Positions 1-8,926 of a DNA stretch of 64,000 bases are shown here, piece by piece. A program made the position numbers and the translations under genes. The notes below the pieces were generated by a model. The model was not told where the DNA came from and did no database searches. It saw nothing but the letters and a program-made list of their open reading frames with translations. Within the stretch, counting starts at the first letter, position 1; each line of letters begins with the position of its first letter. The stretch comes from an uncultured bacterium (GTDB lineage: Bacteria; Hydrogenedentota; Hydrogenedentia; Hydrogenedentales; Hydrogenedentaceae), in the NCBI GenBank assembly GCA_938014335.1, contig CALLRP010000006.1:140226-204225 (forward strand), written 5' to 3'.

Positions 1-1
1 A

Positions 2-1009
2 TATAGCACAGATGAAGGGGTAGGAGGATTTGCTCAACTTCGTTTGAGAAATTTTGATATAACCGACTGGCCTCATTTTTCCGGTGGTGGGCAACAGTTT
101 TCTGCTCGTGTTCACATAGGTGATAGAAGAGATCGCTATAATATCAGCTTTACAGACCCCGAAATTTTTGGTTATCCTATATCCTTAGGTGTTGATCTCT
201 ATAATGAGTCATATTGGGTTAGAGGCGGAGCAGATTATCGCGAAAATCAGGCAGGAGGACAAATACGCTTTGGAAAGGCTCTTTCTCTGTATAATACAGC
301 AAGATTGGCGTTCCGCGTCGAAGATGTAGATGTGAGTGATTTGCCGTGGTTTATTAATAGAGAAATTCGTAAACAAACAGAAAATTCGACAACAGTTAGC
401 ACTGTTCTGAGTTTAGAAAGAAATACTTTAGATCGTCCCAGAGACCCATCTCGGGGGATCAATGCAATTTTGAGTTCAGAACTCGCTGGTCTGGGTGGAG
501 ATAATAATTTTGTTAAATTGCAATTTGATTTATCATGGTTCAGAGCATTAGATAAAAACAAGAAATGGGTATTAATGTTACGGACCCGTGAAGGTTGGAT
601 GACAGAATATGGAGACTCGGATTATATTCCACTGATTTATAGATTTTATGCAGGTGGAACGACCACGGTTCGCGGATATGATTACCGTGATATAGGTCCT
701 AAAATACGCGAATATGGTTGGTTTGGAGATTGGATAGCCGAAGGAGGGAACCTTCGTTTGGTTAATAATTTAGAATTAAAATATAAATTAACCAATATTG
801 TCCGACTTTACTCATTCTTAGACATGGGGGGTGTTTGGAAAAATGAAGATGATTTAGATCTCTCTGATTTAAGATATAGTGCTGGCTTAGGGATAGGTGC
901 TGAAATTCCTAAATTTGGACCTATCCGTATTGATTATGGTATCCCTCTTAACCCTGATGAAAACCAAGGAAGTGGTAAACTACACCTAACTACAGGCTTA
1001 CAATTTTAA
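2..1009 (+). CDS. bamA: BamA outer-membrane assembly barrel, C-terminal part (5' end outside window)
   Basis: The reading frame is open from the first base, so the gene starts upstream and about 335 residues of the C-terminal Omp85 beta-barrel are visible. BamA folds and inserts outer-membrane beta-barrel proteins. The strands alternate polar and hydrophobic residues, and the L6-loop signature VRGY (family VRGF/Y) sits near visible residue 223 after a GGTTT stretch. The chain ends in Phe (LQF), the usual C-terminal barrel signature. An OmpH/Skp chaperone gene and lpxD follow, the classic bamA-ompH-lpxD order. POTRA domains are not in the window. A TamA or other Omp85 member is less likely given these neighbours. 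Confidence 0.93.
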   Translation, partial: YSTDEGVGGFAQLRLRNFDITDWPHFSGGGQQFSARVHIGDRRDRYNISFTDPEIFGYPISLGVDLYNESYWVRGGADYRENQAGGQIRFGKALSLYNTARLAFRVEDVDVSDLPWFINREIRKQTENSTTVSTVLSLERNTLDRPRDPSRGINAILSSELAGLGGDNNFVKLQFDLSWFRALDKNKKWVLMLRTREGWMTEYGDSDYIPLIYRFYAGGTTTVRGYDYRDIGPKIREYGWFGDWIAEGGNLRLVNNLELKYKLTNIVRLYSFLDMGGVWKNEDDLDLSDLRYSAGLGIGAEIPKFGPIRIDYGIPLNPDENQGSGKLHLTTGLQF

Positions 1010-1137
1010 TTTTCAAAGTAGCACACACATAATATAGGTTTTTCAATATAATATAATGAAATTTAAAATATAAATGTGATATACTTTCGTTTATTATATA
1101 GAACTGTATTTAACTCTATAACAAGAAAGGAAAAGTT

Positions 1138-1731
1138 GTGAAAGGGAGATATTTTTTTATTTCATTTTTTCTTATGAATTTAATTTTGGTTCCTTTGAAG
1201 TCTGTAATAGCACAGGAACCCTCTAAAAGTGCCGATACAGGAGCATCTTATAAAATAGCTGTTGTTGATGTTGAACTTGTTATGAGGGAATATAACAAAA
1301 GAAAACAAAAATATGAAGAACTTCAAAAAGAGGTTGATGCACAACAAAAAGACTTAGACAGTTTAATGAATCGAATTGAAGAAGACCGTAAAAAACTTGA
1401 AACTGGTAAGGCCACTATGAGCGATGAAGAAAAACTGGATTTGAAAATGAAAATAGAGCAAGAAGCGGCTTCGTACCGTGCAGAACTTGAGAAGCGTCAG
1501 AAAACGATTGACAGTAAGGAAGAAAGAATAATTCGTGAGTGTCTGGACGACATACAAAATGCAATAAGTGTTATTGCAACTTCTGATAATTATCACCTTG
1601 TTTTTAACGCAGGTAAGTCCTTAAAAAGTAGTTTGTTATTCCATAGTCCGACAATGGATATTACTTCCAAAGTTTTGACATATTTGAATTCTAGCTCTTC
1701 TACACCAGCTATATCTAAACCAAAGAAATAA
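1138..1731 (+). CDS. OmpH/Skp-family periplasmic chaperone
   Basis: This 197-residue protein begins at GTG, preceded by an AAAGGAAAA purine stretch. Residues 1-25 form a signal peptide with likely cleavage after VIA. Residues 40-60 carry the family start of the mature domain (IAVVDVELVM), followed by a long Lys/Glu/Gln-rich coiled coil to about residue 130 and a C-terminal segment resembling the OmpH trimer core. Skp/OmpH holds unfolded outer-membrane proteins in the periplasm for BamA, which is encoded directly upstream. The assignment rests on domain pattern and synteny; individual residues are poorly conserved in this family. Confidence 0.88.
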   Translation: MKGRYFFISFFLMNLILVPLKSVIAQEPSKSADTGASYKIAVVDVELVMREYNKRKQKYEELQKEVDAQQKDLDSLMNRIEEDRKKLETGKATMSDEEKLDLKMKIEQEAASYRAELEKRQKTIDSKEERIIRECLDDIQNAISVIATSDNYHLVFNAGKSLKSSLLFHSPTMDITSKVLTYLNSSSSTPAISKPKK

Positions 1732-1781
1732 AAGTGATAGAATTACCCGATATTTAATTATATTTGAACATTTGAAAACAG

Positions 1782-2825
1782 ATGCAAATAAAAGCAATAC
1801 AAATAGCACAATGGGTAAATGGTACAATTATTAGGGGTGAGGAAGATACTTTAATAACAGGTGTTAACAGTGTTGAAGACGCAAAGGAAGGGGATTTAAT
1901 TTTTATTCGAGATAAAAAATATGAGCCTCTTCTGACAAAAACTCTTGCCTCTGCAGTTCTTCTAGGTAAAGACCCATCTATTACCTTACCCGAAAAACTT
2001 GTTTGTATTTTGGTAAAAAATCCTGAAATTTCTTTTATTCAAGTATTACAAAAATTGGTAATTTCCCAACCGTCAGTCCCAAAAGGAATTCATCCCACTG
2101 CAATTATTGGAGAAAATGTTCAATTAGGGAAAGATTGTGCAATAGGTCCTTTTGTGTTTATTGGGAAAGATACACAAATTGGTGAGAATTCAATTATTTT
2201 TCCCAATGTTTATATTGGTGAAAATTGCCTCTTAGGTAACAACACCTGTATTTTCCCTAATGTAACTATTCGTGAGAACACAACTATAGGTTCTCAGTGT
2301 GTCATTCATTCCGGGGTTTGTATAGGGACTGATGGATTCGGATTTGTATTTAATGGCACGGAATGGATTAAAGTCCCTCAGATAGGGCGGGTAGTTATTG
2401 GTGATAATGTAGAGATTGGAAGTAACACTTGTATTGATAGGGCTACTTTAGGAGAGACAAGGATAGGTAAAGGAACGAAGATTGATAATTTAGTTCAAAT
2501 AGGGCATAATGTTAAAATTGGAGAAAATTGTGCAATAGCAGCGACCACAGGTATTGCCGGAAGTGCTGTGATTGGTAATGGTGTCCGTATTGGTGCCGGT
2601 TCAGGTATCAATGGACATATTACAATTGGTAATAATGTGACCATTGGTGCATGGTCCGGTGTTGTTAAATCTTTAGAAGATGGAGTTATTGTTTCCGGTT
2701 TTCCTGCGGTAGACCACAATCGTGCAAAAAGAATATTAGTTGCCCAACAATATGTGCCGGAACTTCTAAAAAGGGTAAAAGACCTTGAAACAAAAATTCA
2801 AAAAATAGAGAATAACTGCGTATGA
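1782..2825 (+). CDS. lpxD: UDP-3-O-acylglucosamine N-acyltransferase LpxD
   Basis: LpxD adds the N-linked hydroxyacyl chain from acyl-ACP to UDP-3-O-acyl-glucosamine, the third step of lipid A synthesis. The 347-residue protein has the N-terminal uridine-binding domain (about 1-95), then a left-handed beta helix of hexapeptide repeats (about 100-320). The catalytic His lies in QIGHNV (His242), and the family sequence GTDGFGF precedes it. A short C-terminal helix follows. Length is normal for the family. Its stop codon overlaps the ATG of the next gene by 4 bases (ATGA), so the two are translationally coupled. No clear Shine-Dalgarno site precedes the ATG. Confidence 0.96.
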   Translation: MQIKAIQIAQWVNGTIIRGEEDTLITGVNSVEDAKEGDLIFIRDKKYEPLLTKTLASAVLLGKDPSITLPEKLVCILVKNPEISFIQVLQKLVISQPSVPKGIHPTAIIGENVQLGKDCAIGPFVFIGKDTQIGENSIIFPNVYIGENCLLGNNTCIFPNVTIRENTTIGSQCVIHSGVCIGTDGFGFVFNGTEWIKVPQIGRVVIGDNVEIGSNTCIDRATLGETRIGKGTKIDNLVQIGHNVKIGENCAIAATTGIAGSAVIGNGVRIGAGSGINGHITIGNNVTIGAWSGVVKSLEDGVIVSGFPAVDHNRAKRILVAQQYVPELLKRVKDLETKIQKIENNCV

Positions 2826-4147
2826 AAAATCAGAAGACAATTAGTAAAGAAGTTTCATTTTCAGGTGTAGGATTACACAGTGGAAGTTTAACAACAGTTA
2901 CATTCAAACCTGCTCCCCCGGATACAGGTATCGTTTTTATTCGAACGGATATGGCAGGCAAACCTGCAATTCCTGCGGATATTGACCATGTTGTGGATGT
3001 TTCCCGAGGAACTACTATAGGTATAGGTAATGCCAAGGTTCGCACCGTTGAACATGGTTTAGCAGCTATGGCAGGTTTAGGAATTGATAACCTTTATATT
3101 GAACTTGATAACGAAGAAATTCCAAATGGCGATGGAAGTGCACTTCCAGTAATGAATTGCCTTTTGCGGGCAGGTATTACTGAACAAGAAGAGCCTAAAA
3201 GGGCTCTTATCGTTGACAGACCTGTATATTACCGACAGGATGAAGTGACATTAAATGTTCTGCCATCAGATGAATTAAGAGTTACCATGACTATTGCATA
3301 CGACCATGTGGCGATAGGAACCCAATATGCAAGTTTCCCTGTTAATGAAGAAACCTTTATGACACAAATTGCTCCCGCCCGAACTTTCTGTTTCCTGAAA
3401 GAAGTAAAAATGTTAAAGGAACAGGGACTTATTATGGGGGGGAGTTTAGAAAGTGCTGTCGTAATAGGGGATGAGGAGATACTGAATGACGGACTTCGTT
3501 TTCCGGATGAGTTTGTAAGACACAAAATACTCGATTTATTAGGAGATACATACCTTTTAGGTAGGCCTTTAATCGGGCATATTATCGGTGTTAAGTCCGG
3601 TCATGAAAAAAATGTAATGTTTACAAAACAGATTAAAAAAGTATACTTAAATGGATACGGTATCTACGCCGTTCATGACCCCCGACCTACTGCTCACCGC
3701 CAGATGCCTGCTTTAGATGTAAACAAAATATTAAGGATACTACCTCATCGTTATCCATTTCTCCTCGTTGATCGAATTATCGAATTTACCTCTATGAAAA
3801 AAGTTGTGGGTATAAAAAATGTAACTGTAAATGAACCTTTTTTCCAAGGACACTGGCCAGATGTACCTGTTATGCCCAGTGTTTTAATCCTTGAAGCAAT
3901 GGCACAAGTTTCCTCTGTCCTAATATTCCGTGAAAATGGTGAACCTCCTCTTTATCAGGCATATTTTATCGGGATAGAAAATGCTTCTTTAAGACGATTA
4001 GTCGTTCCTGGCGACCAACTTGTAGTAGAAGCAGAAATGTTATATTACCGAAACGATTTATTCAAAGCAAAGGTAGTGGCTTCCGTAGAAAATCAGGTTG
4101 TTGCAGAAGCATCTATGACTTTTGGTTTAGTCGAAATAAAAAAATAG
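2822..4147 (+). CDS. lpxC-fabZ: Bifunctional LpxC deacetylase / FabZ dehydratase fusion
   Basis: This is a 441-residue fusion. Residues 1 to about 285 are LpxC, the zinc UDP-3-O-acyl-GlcNAc deacetylase that commits carbon to lipid A. The zinc and catalytic residues are visible: His78 in TVEHG, His234 and Asp238 in HKILD, and His261 in SGHEKN. Residues from about 295 are FabZ, the hotdog 3-hydroxyacyl-ACP dehydratase, with catalytic His344 (GHWPD) and Glu358 (LILEAMAQ). The usual MPGVL Gly is Ser here. Such fusions are known from Bacteroidetes and some other phyla. It overlaps lpxD by 4 bases. lpxA, which often follows, is not next; an exporter cluster is. Confidence 0.96.
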   Translation: MKNQKTISKEVSFSGVGLHSGSLTTVTFKPAPPDTGIVFIRTDMAGKPAIPADIDHVVDVSRGTTIGIGNAKVRTVEHGLAAMAGLGIDNLYIELDNEEIPNGDGSALPVMNCLLRAGITEQEEPKRALIVDRPVYYRQDEVTLNVLPSDELRVTMTIAYDHVAIGTQYASFPVNEETFMTQIAPARTFCFLKEVKMLKEQGLIMGGSLESAVVIGDEEILNDGLRFPDEFVRHKILDLLGDTYLLGRPLIGHIIGVKSGHEKNVMFTKQIKKVYLNGYGIYAVHDPRPTAHRQMPALDVNKILRILPHRYPFLLVDRIIEFTSMKKVVGIKNVTVNEPFFQGHWPDVPVMPSVLILEAMAQVSSVLIFRENGEPPLYQAYFIGIENASLRRLVVPGDQLVVEAEMLYYRNDLFKAKVVASVENQVVAEASMTFGLVEIKK

Positions 4148-4283
4148 ATTGTATTTTTCCTTAACTTATTCTTATTTCTTTACTTCTTGTTTTGTATTTA
4201 TTAGATTAAGTAGGTTATTATTTTTTCTCTAAAAAGTCAATAACATTAAAATTTAATATTAAAAAATATATATTGACAGTCAA
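4148..4283. other. AT-rich intergenic gap before the exporter cluster
   Basis: This 136-base gap is T-rich and then A-rich and holds no reading frame or clear terminator. Its last 11 bases form the palindrome listed separately. Confidence 0.5.
4273..4283. promoter_or_regulatory. Small palindrome abutting the adaptor start codon
   Basis: The bases TTGACAGTCAA form a perfect inverted repeat (TTGAC-A-GTCAA) that ends one base before the ATG at 4284 and occupies the place of a ribosome-binding site. It could be a repressor half-operator of the kind MarR/TetR regulators use at exporter operons. That is inference from position only, and an 11-base palindrome can occur by chance. Confidence 0.3.
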
Positions 4284-5419
4284 ATGAAATATGCGAGTTT
4301 CTTTCAACAATTTAGTTTCTTTTTTATTTTAACTTCTATCCTACTTTTTTCGTGTAATAAAGAAGAAAAAAATACATTTACAGTTTCCGGGCAAATTGAA
4401 TGTAAGGTTTACACTCCGGGTTCAACAATAGGGGGACGAATTATAGATGTATTTATAAAAGAAGGAGATACAGTGAAAAGAGAAACTCCTTTAATTCAGT
4501 TTGACTGTGCTCAACAGGAATCGATGTATCAGTCTGCTCTTGCTGGAGTAAAAAGAGCCGAGTCGTTGGTTGAAAAATTAAAAAAAGGGCAACCGAAGAG
4601 GAACTTCGGCAAGCAGAAAATGCAGTTAAAACAGCAGAAGCACAATACCGTCTTCTTTTAGCAGGTGCAAGAGAGGAAGATAAACGATCGGCAAAAGCGG
4701 CTCTTGAATCTGCAAAATCAACCTTTGAAATAGCAAAGCATGACTATGAAAGAGCAGAACGACTATTTAGTGAAGGAGCCGTTTCAAAAAAAGAGTGGGA
4801 ACAAGCGAAAATTCTTTTTGAAAAAGCAAAGGCAGAATATCGTGTTGCAGAAGAAAAACATAAACAACTTCAAAAAGGAGCCCGCAACGAAGAAATAGAA
4901 TCTGCAAAAGCAAACTGGGAACGAACCGTTGCTATGTATGACGAAATTAAAAGAGGTCCTCGAATTGAAGATATTCGTTCTGCAGAATCTGCTTTAGAAT
5001 CAGCTAAAGCAGAACTGACAAGAGCAGAATCAGTGGTCAAAGAATGCACAGTAAAATCTCCTATTGATGGTATTGTAGAATCCGTTTCAGTTCGGAAAGG
5101 TGACATAATTCCTCCGGGTCCCTGTGTTCGTGTTGTGAATCCCGACGACTTAGAAATGGTTATATATGTTCCCGCTTATATATTGGGTTATATTTCAATT
5201 GGGGAAACTTTACATTTTGTTACGGATGCCCATAAAGGCGAAACATTTTCAGGTAAGATTATCTATATTGCTTCGGAAGGTGAATTTACACCCCGCAATT
5301 TACAAACACAAGAAGAAAGAATACAACAAGTATTTGCTGTAAAATTATCATTAAATTCAAATAATGGTAAACTTCGCGCAGGAATGACCGCCACTGTAAA
5401 AATTCCAATAACCCGATGA
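4284..5419 (+). CDS. HlyD/YbhG-like membrane fusion protein, interrupted by a -1 frameshift
   Basis: The gene encodes a periplasmic adaptor linking an inner-membrane ABC exporter to the outer membrane. Reading starts at 4284 with a signal sequence and probable lipobox ending at Cys (ILLFSC), then the biotinyl-lipoyl half domain (GGRIIDVFIKEGDTV). That frame stops at 4661. The homologous continuation is one frame back, from about 4589 to 5419, giving an alpha-helical hairpin with repeated (K/A)GAR-EE-type segments, the second lipoyl half (SPIDGIVESVSVRKGD) and a beta-barrel. The switch point is the run AAAAAAAGGG at 4580-4589. It may be a lost base, a sequencing error or slippage. The stop overlaps the next ATG. 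Confidence 0.85.
4580..4589 (+). other. Poly-A slippery run at the adaptor frameshift
   Basis: Seven A residues followed by GGG lie exactly where the coding frame of the adaptor changes by -1. In the zero frame the heptamer reads A AAA AAA, a layout that supports both -1 ribosomal slippage and transcriptional slippage in other genes. No strong downstream hairpin is evident. A single missing base would explain it equally well. Confidence 0.5.
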
Positions 5420-6402
5420 GCCGATTTATGTCACAACTGGAAGGCAATTATATATCCCAGCAGGTTTACACTCCAGTAATACAAGTAAACGAACTAACCC
5501 GTAAATTTGGTTCCTATATTGCTGTTGACCGTGTCTCATTAACCGTTCGCGAACGAGATATTTTTGGATTTTTAGGACCTAATGGTTCTGGCAAAACAAC
5601 ACTTATTCGTATGTTATGTGGTATCCTACGCCCCACCTCTGGCGAGGCAAAAGTAATGGGATATAATGTGGTACAGGAGAGTGAAGAAGTAAAAAGGTCA
5701 ATAGGATACATGTCCCAACAATTCAGTTTATATTCTGACCTTACTGTTCTGGAAAACATTAATTTTTATGCCAGAATTTATGGTATTCCACGAAGACAAA
5801 GAAAAGAGCGAATTGATGAAGTAGTAAATATTGTTGAAATGAAACCCTACCTAAACCAATTATCTGGGGCTTTATCCGGAGGGTGGAAACAAAGATTGGC
5901 TCTTGCTTGTGCCTTAGTTCACAAGCCCAAACTATTATTTTTAGACGAACCTACTGCCGGTATAGACCCGGTTGCTCGTCGTGACCTCTGGAATCTTTTA
6001 TTTGACCTTTCCGCACGCGGAACAACTTTTTTTGTTACTACGCATTATATGGATGAAGCAGAACGATGTTCTCATCTTGGATATATTTACTTTTCGAAAC
6101 TGATTGCTTATGGTTCTCCTGAAGAACTGAAAAAAATGGCGGATGTAACACCCCAAGGTTATGTGCGATATGAAATTAGGATAGACCGACTTACAGAAGC
6201 CATGCGAGAATTATTAAGGATGAGTTTTGTAAGAGATGCCACTATGTTTTCCGATGTAATTCATATCCTTATTGAACAAGGAAGAGAAGAAGAATTACAA
6301 CACACTATTCAGAAAAAAGGATTTTACTTACAAAGTTTGCGAGCGGTTCCCCCGACACTCGAAGATGTATTTGTAACATTAACCCGTTCTTTTAAAAGGT
6401 AA
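5416..6402 (+). CDS. ABC exporter ATP-binding protein (YbhF-like)
   Basis: This 328-residue nucleotide-binding subunit has Walker A GPNGSGKTT (residues 54-62), signature LSGGWKQR, Walker B LLFLDEPTAG and the switch His in TTHYMDEAE. The Trp in the signature is typical of the YbhF type of ABC-2 exporters. The C-terminal part after about residue 235 resembles the DUF4162-like domain of drug and polyketide exporters. Its ATG overlaps the adaptor stop by 4 bases, and the permease follows after 7 bases, so adaptor, ATPase and permease form one unit. The substrate is unknown; YbhGFSR relatives export cationic drugs. Confidence 0.93.
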   Translation: MSRFMSQLEGNYISQQVYTPVIQVNELTRKFGSYIAVDRVSLTVRERDIFGFLGPNGSGKTTLIRMLCGILRPTSGEAKVMGYNVVQESEEVKRSIGYMSQQFSLYSDLTVLENINFYARIYGIPRRQRKERIDEVVNIVEMKPYLNQLSGALSGGWKQRLALACALVHKPKLLFLDEPTAGIDPVARRDLWNLLFDLSARGTTFFVTTHYMDEAERCSHLGYIYFSKLIAYGSPEELKKMADVTPQGYVRYEIRIDRLTEAMRELLRMSFVRDATMFSDVIHILIEQGREEELQHTIQKKGFYLQSLRAVPPTLEDVFVTLTRSFKR

Positions 6403-6409
6403 ATTAAAT

Positions 6410-7525
6410 ATGTTCCAGGGTTTTTTTGCTATTGTATACAAAGAAACAAGGCATATTGTCAGAGACCCCCGAAGTCTTTTCCTGATGCTGGTTATTCCGA
6501 GCATCGAACTAACTATTTTTGGTTTCGCAGTCAACTTAGATATAAAAAATATACAGACGGGGATATTGAATCAGGATAAGAAAATAGAGAGTAGAAATTT
6601 GGTAGATCAATTTGTTAATTCGGGATATTTTGATATTATAAAAATTTTTAATAATGAAGAAGAAATGGCTACTGCAATGCGTAGAGGAGATATTCGTGTG
6701 GGAATTCACATTCCTCCTTACTATACAGATCGAATACTAAAAAACGAACATGTCAGTGTTCAAATCCTTATTGATGGGAGTGATTCAACAGTAGCCATGC
6801 AGGCTCTGAATGTAAGTAATGCAATAGGTTTGCGAGCATCCATAAAAATATTGAGTAAAACAAAGTCTTTACCTTCACAATTTCCTATTGATATGCGCCC
6901 CCGTGTATTGTTTAATCCGGATATGAGAACGGCAAATTTTATGATTCCTGGACTATGTGGTGTCATACTTCAAGTTGTGATTATGTTACTTACATCCTTT
7001 GCTATTGTGAGAGAAAAAGAACAAAAGACATTAGAACAGTTAGTTGTTACGCCTGTGTCCCGCTTTGGACTTATGTTAGGCAAATTAGTCCCATTCTTAG
7101 GGGTGGGGATATGTGAAACAGCGTCAGTCCTATTCCTGATGCGGTTCCTATTTCAAGTTCCAATTGCAGGAAGTGTCCTATTACTTGCTTTCTTTGCAGG
7201 TATTTTTTTATTTACAACTTTGGGCATGGGGTTGTTGGTTTCTACTTTTGCCCAGAATCAAATTCAAGCCCTGCAAATTTCTTTTCTTATTCTTCTCCCC
7301 TCTTTTTTACTATCCGGCTTTATGTTTCCTCAAGAAACAATGCCCAGAGTAATTTATTGGTTTGGGCAAATAGTCCCTGCAACTTATTTTATTCGAATAT
7401 TAAGAGGAATTATTCTTCGTAATGCTGGTTTCTGGGATTTGTGGCACAATGGTGCCATTCTGGGGGTGATGGGTATTGTTATTATTTACATCGCATCCTT
7501 CCGTTTTCATAAAACGATTGGATAA
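6410..7525 (+). CDS. ABC-2 type permease (YbhS/YbhR-like)
   Basis: This 371-residue inner-membrane protein starts with the family pattern YKETRHIVRDPRSL, has a first membrane helix at about 20-42, a large periplasmic domain to about residue 170, and five further helices. The cytoplasmic coupling segment REKEQKTLEQLVVTPVS is a clear ABC-2 permease hallmark. It is the only permease in the cluster, so the transporter is probably a homodimer, unlike the YbhS-YbhR pair. It lies 7 bases downstream of its ATPase. Confidence 0.93.
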   Translation: MFQGFFAIVYKETRHIVRDPRSLFLMLVIPSIELTIFGFAVNLDIKNIQTGILNQDKKIESRNLVDQFVNSGYFDIIKIFNNEEEMATAMRRGDIRVGIHIPPYYTDRILKNEHVSVQILIDGSDSTVAMQALNVSNAIGLRASIKILSKTKSLPSQFPIDMRPRVLFNPDMRTANFMIPGLCGVILQVVIMLLTSFAIVREKEQKTLEQLVVTPVSRFGLMLGKLVPFLGVGICETASVLFLMRFLFQVPIAGSVLLLAFFAGIFLFTTLGMGLLVSTFAQNQIQALQISFLILLPSFLLSGFMFPQETMPRVIYWFGQIVPATYFIRILRGIILRNAGFWDLWHNGAILGVMGIVIIYIASFRFHKTIG

Positions 7526-7632
7526 AAAGAGGGTATCTTTTCAAATTTGCAGTTGTCCTTTCATATAAACGATAATCCATTACCTTTTCTGTTCTCTTTA
7601 AATATCCCTCAACAATAAAGAAATAGAGTATT

Positions 7633-8898
7633 ATGTTCCGTAAAAAAAATATTTCCTTCTTTTTGTTATGTCAAGTAGGCTTTTGGGTTGATTTCGCGAT
7701 TATGGCAGGAGTAGTGGCTCTTCCTTTTCTGATTCTTGAACATGTCCCGAATGGAAACACTGCTCTTTCTGGAAAAATTTTTGCTATACAAATGATGACC
7801 TATACAATTACCTGTCTTTTGATGTCAAAAATCGTTGGCAAATCAAAAAATATGCTATCATGGGCACGATGGGGTGTAATTATCTTTGCATTTTCATATC
7901 CCCTATATCCATTTTTCCCTTATAAAAATGTCCTTTATGTACTTTCAGCCCTTGCCTTTATTGGCATGGCAATTTCCTGGCCTGCTTTTTATGCATGGGT
8001 AGGAACAGAAACAAACGAAGCCAAGAGACAAAGAAATCTTGCTTTTTTCAATATCGCATGGAGTTTAGGCTTTACAATAAGCCCACTTGTTGCCGGACCT
8101 CTATATGATATCGATTTCAGATTTCCCTATATCTTAATTTTTGGGGTTAGCATTCTTTCCTTTGTATTTCTCTTATTTATACAAAATGAAAATAATCTAT
8201 ATAAACAACAAGAGAATAATGTATCACCATCCTCTAAAAATGAGCATGTGGGAGATAGAACAAACAATATATTTCTTTATCCTTTCTGGATAGGCGTTTT
8301 CCTTGCAAATTTAATGACTATAATCCCCCGTTCTACTTATGCGGAACATCTTAAAACACTGGTTTTGAACAAAGAACTGAGGTTCTTATTTGAAGAAGCA
8401 GTTAGTCCTATTCTTACAGGAGACCCTGCTACAAAATTTTCATGGCCCTCTGCAATGATGGCTTTTGCTACTGCAGGTGTATTTTTACTATTTGCCTGGA
8501 CCTGCTTCTGGAAGCATCGTATTTCCTTCCTTATTATTTCTCAAGGAGTATGTGCTCTTACATTTTTTCTTCTATCCGAAACAAAGAGTATTATTTTGAT
8601 ATCTTTATCTTTTGCAGTCATTGGTGCCAATCATGGACTCACCTTTTTTGCCAGTACTTATTACAGTGTTAATAATCCTACTCTTCGACATGGTAGAGCC
8701 TCCATCAATGAGGGACTAGTAGGTTTGGGAGGTGTAGTTGGAAGTCTTGCCTTTGGTTTTTTAGTGGATAAATATGGAGTATCTATGTCTTATAAGTATA
8801 TATCATTTCTTGTAGTTCTGGTTATGCTTGTTGAGTTACTAATTTATAATTACCTCTACAAAAAGGTAAAATTATTAGATGATACTCAAAACAATTGA
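7633..8898 (+). CDS. Major facilitator superfamily transporter
   Basis: This 421-residue protein has about twelve hydrophobic segments in two halves separated by a hydrophilic loop around residues 190-215. The N-half contains a region like other MFS permeases (NIAWSLGFTISPLVAGPLYD), and the C-half contains INEGLVGLGGVVGSLAFG. The substrate cannot be read from the sequence. The gene lies 28 bases before the phosphatidyltransferase gene on the same strand. Assignment to MFS is from overall topology. Confidence 0.78.
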   Translation: MFRKKNISFFLLCQVGFWVDFAIMAGVVALPFLILEHVPNGNTALSGKIFAIQMMTYTITCLLMSKIVGKSKNMLSWARWGVIIFAFSYPLYPFFPYKNVLYVLSALAFIGMAISWPAFYAWVGTETNEAKRQRNLAFFNIAWSLGFTISPLVAGPLYDIDFRFPYILIFGVSILSFVFLLFIQNENNLYKQQENNVSPSSKNEHVGDRTNNIFLYPFWIGVFLANLMTIIPRSTYAEHLKTLVLNKELRFLFEEAVSPILTGDPATKFSWPSAMMAFATAGVFLLFAWTCFWKHRISFLIISQGVCALTFFLLSETKSIILISLSFAVIGANHGLTFFASTYYSVNNPTLRHGRASINEGLVGLGGVVGSLAFGFLVDKYGVSMSYKYISFLVVLVMLVELLIYNYLYKKVKLLDDTQNN

Positions 8899-8926
8899 GG
8901 GTTGAAAAAATATACACACAATTAAC

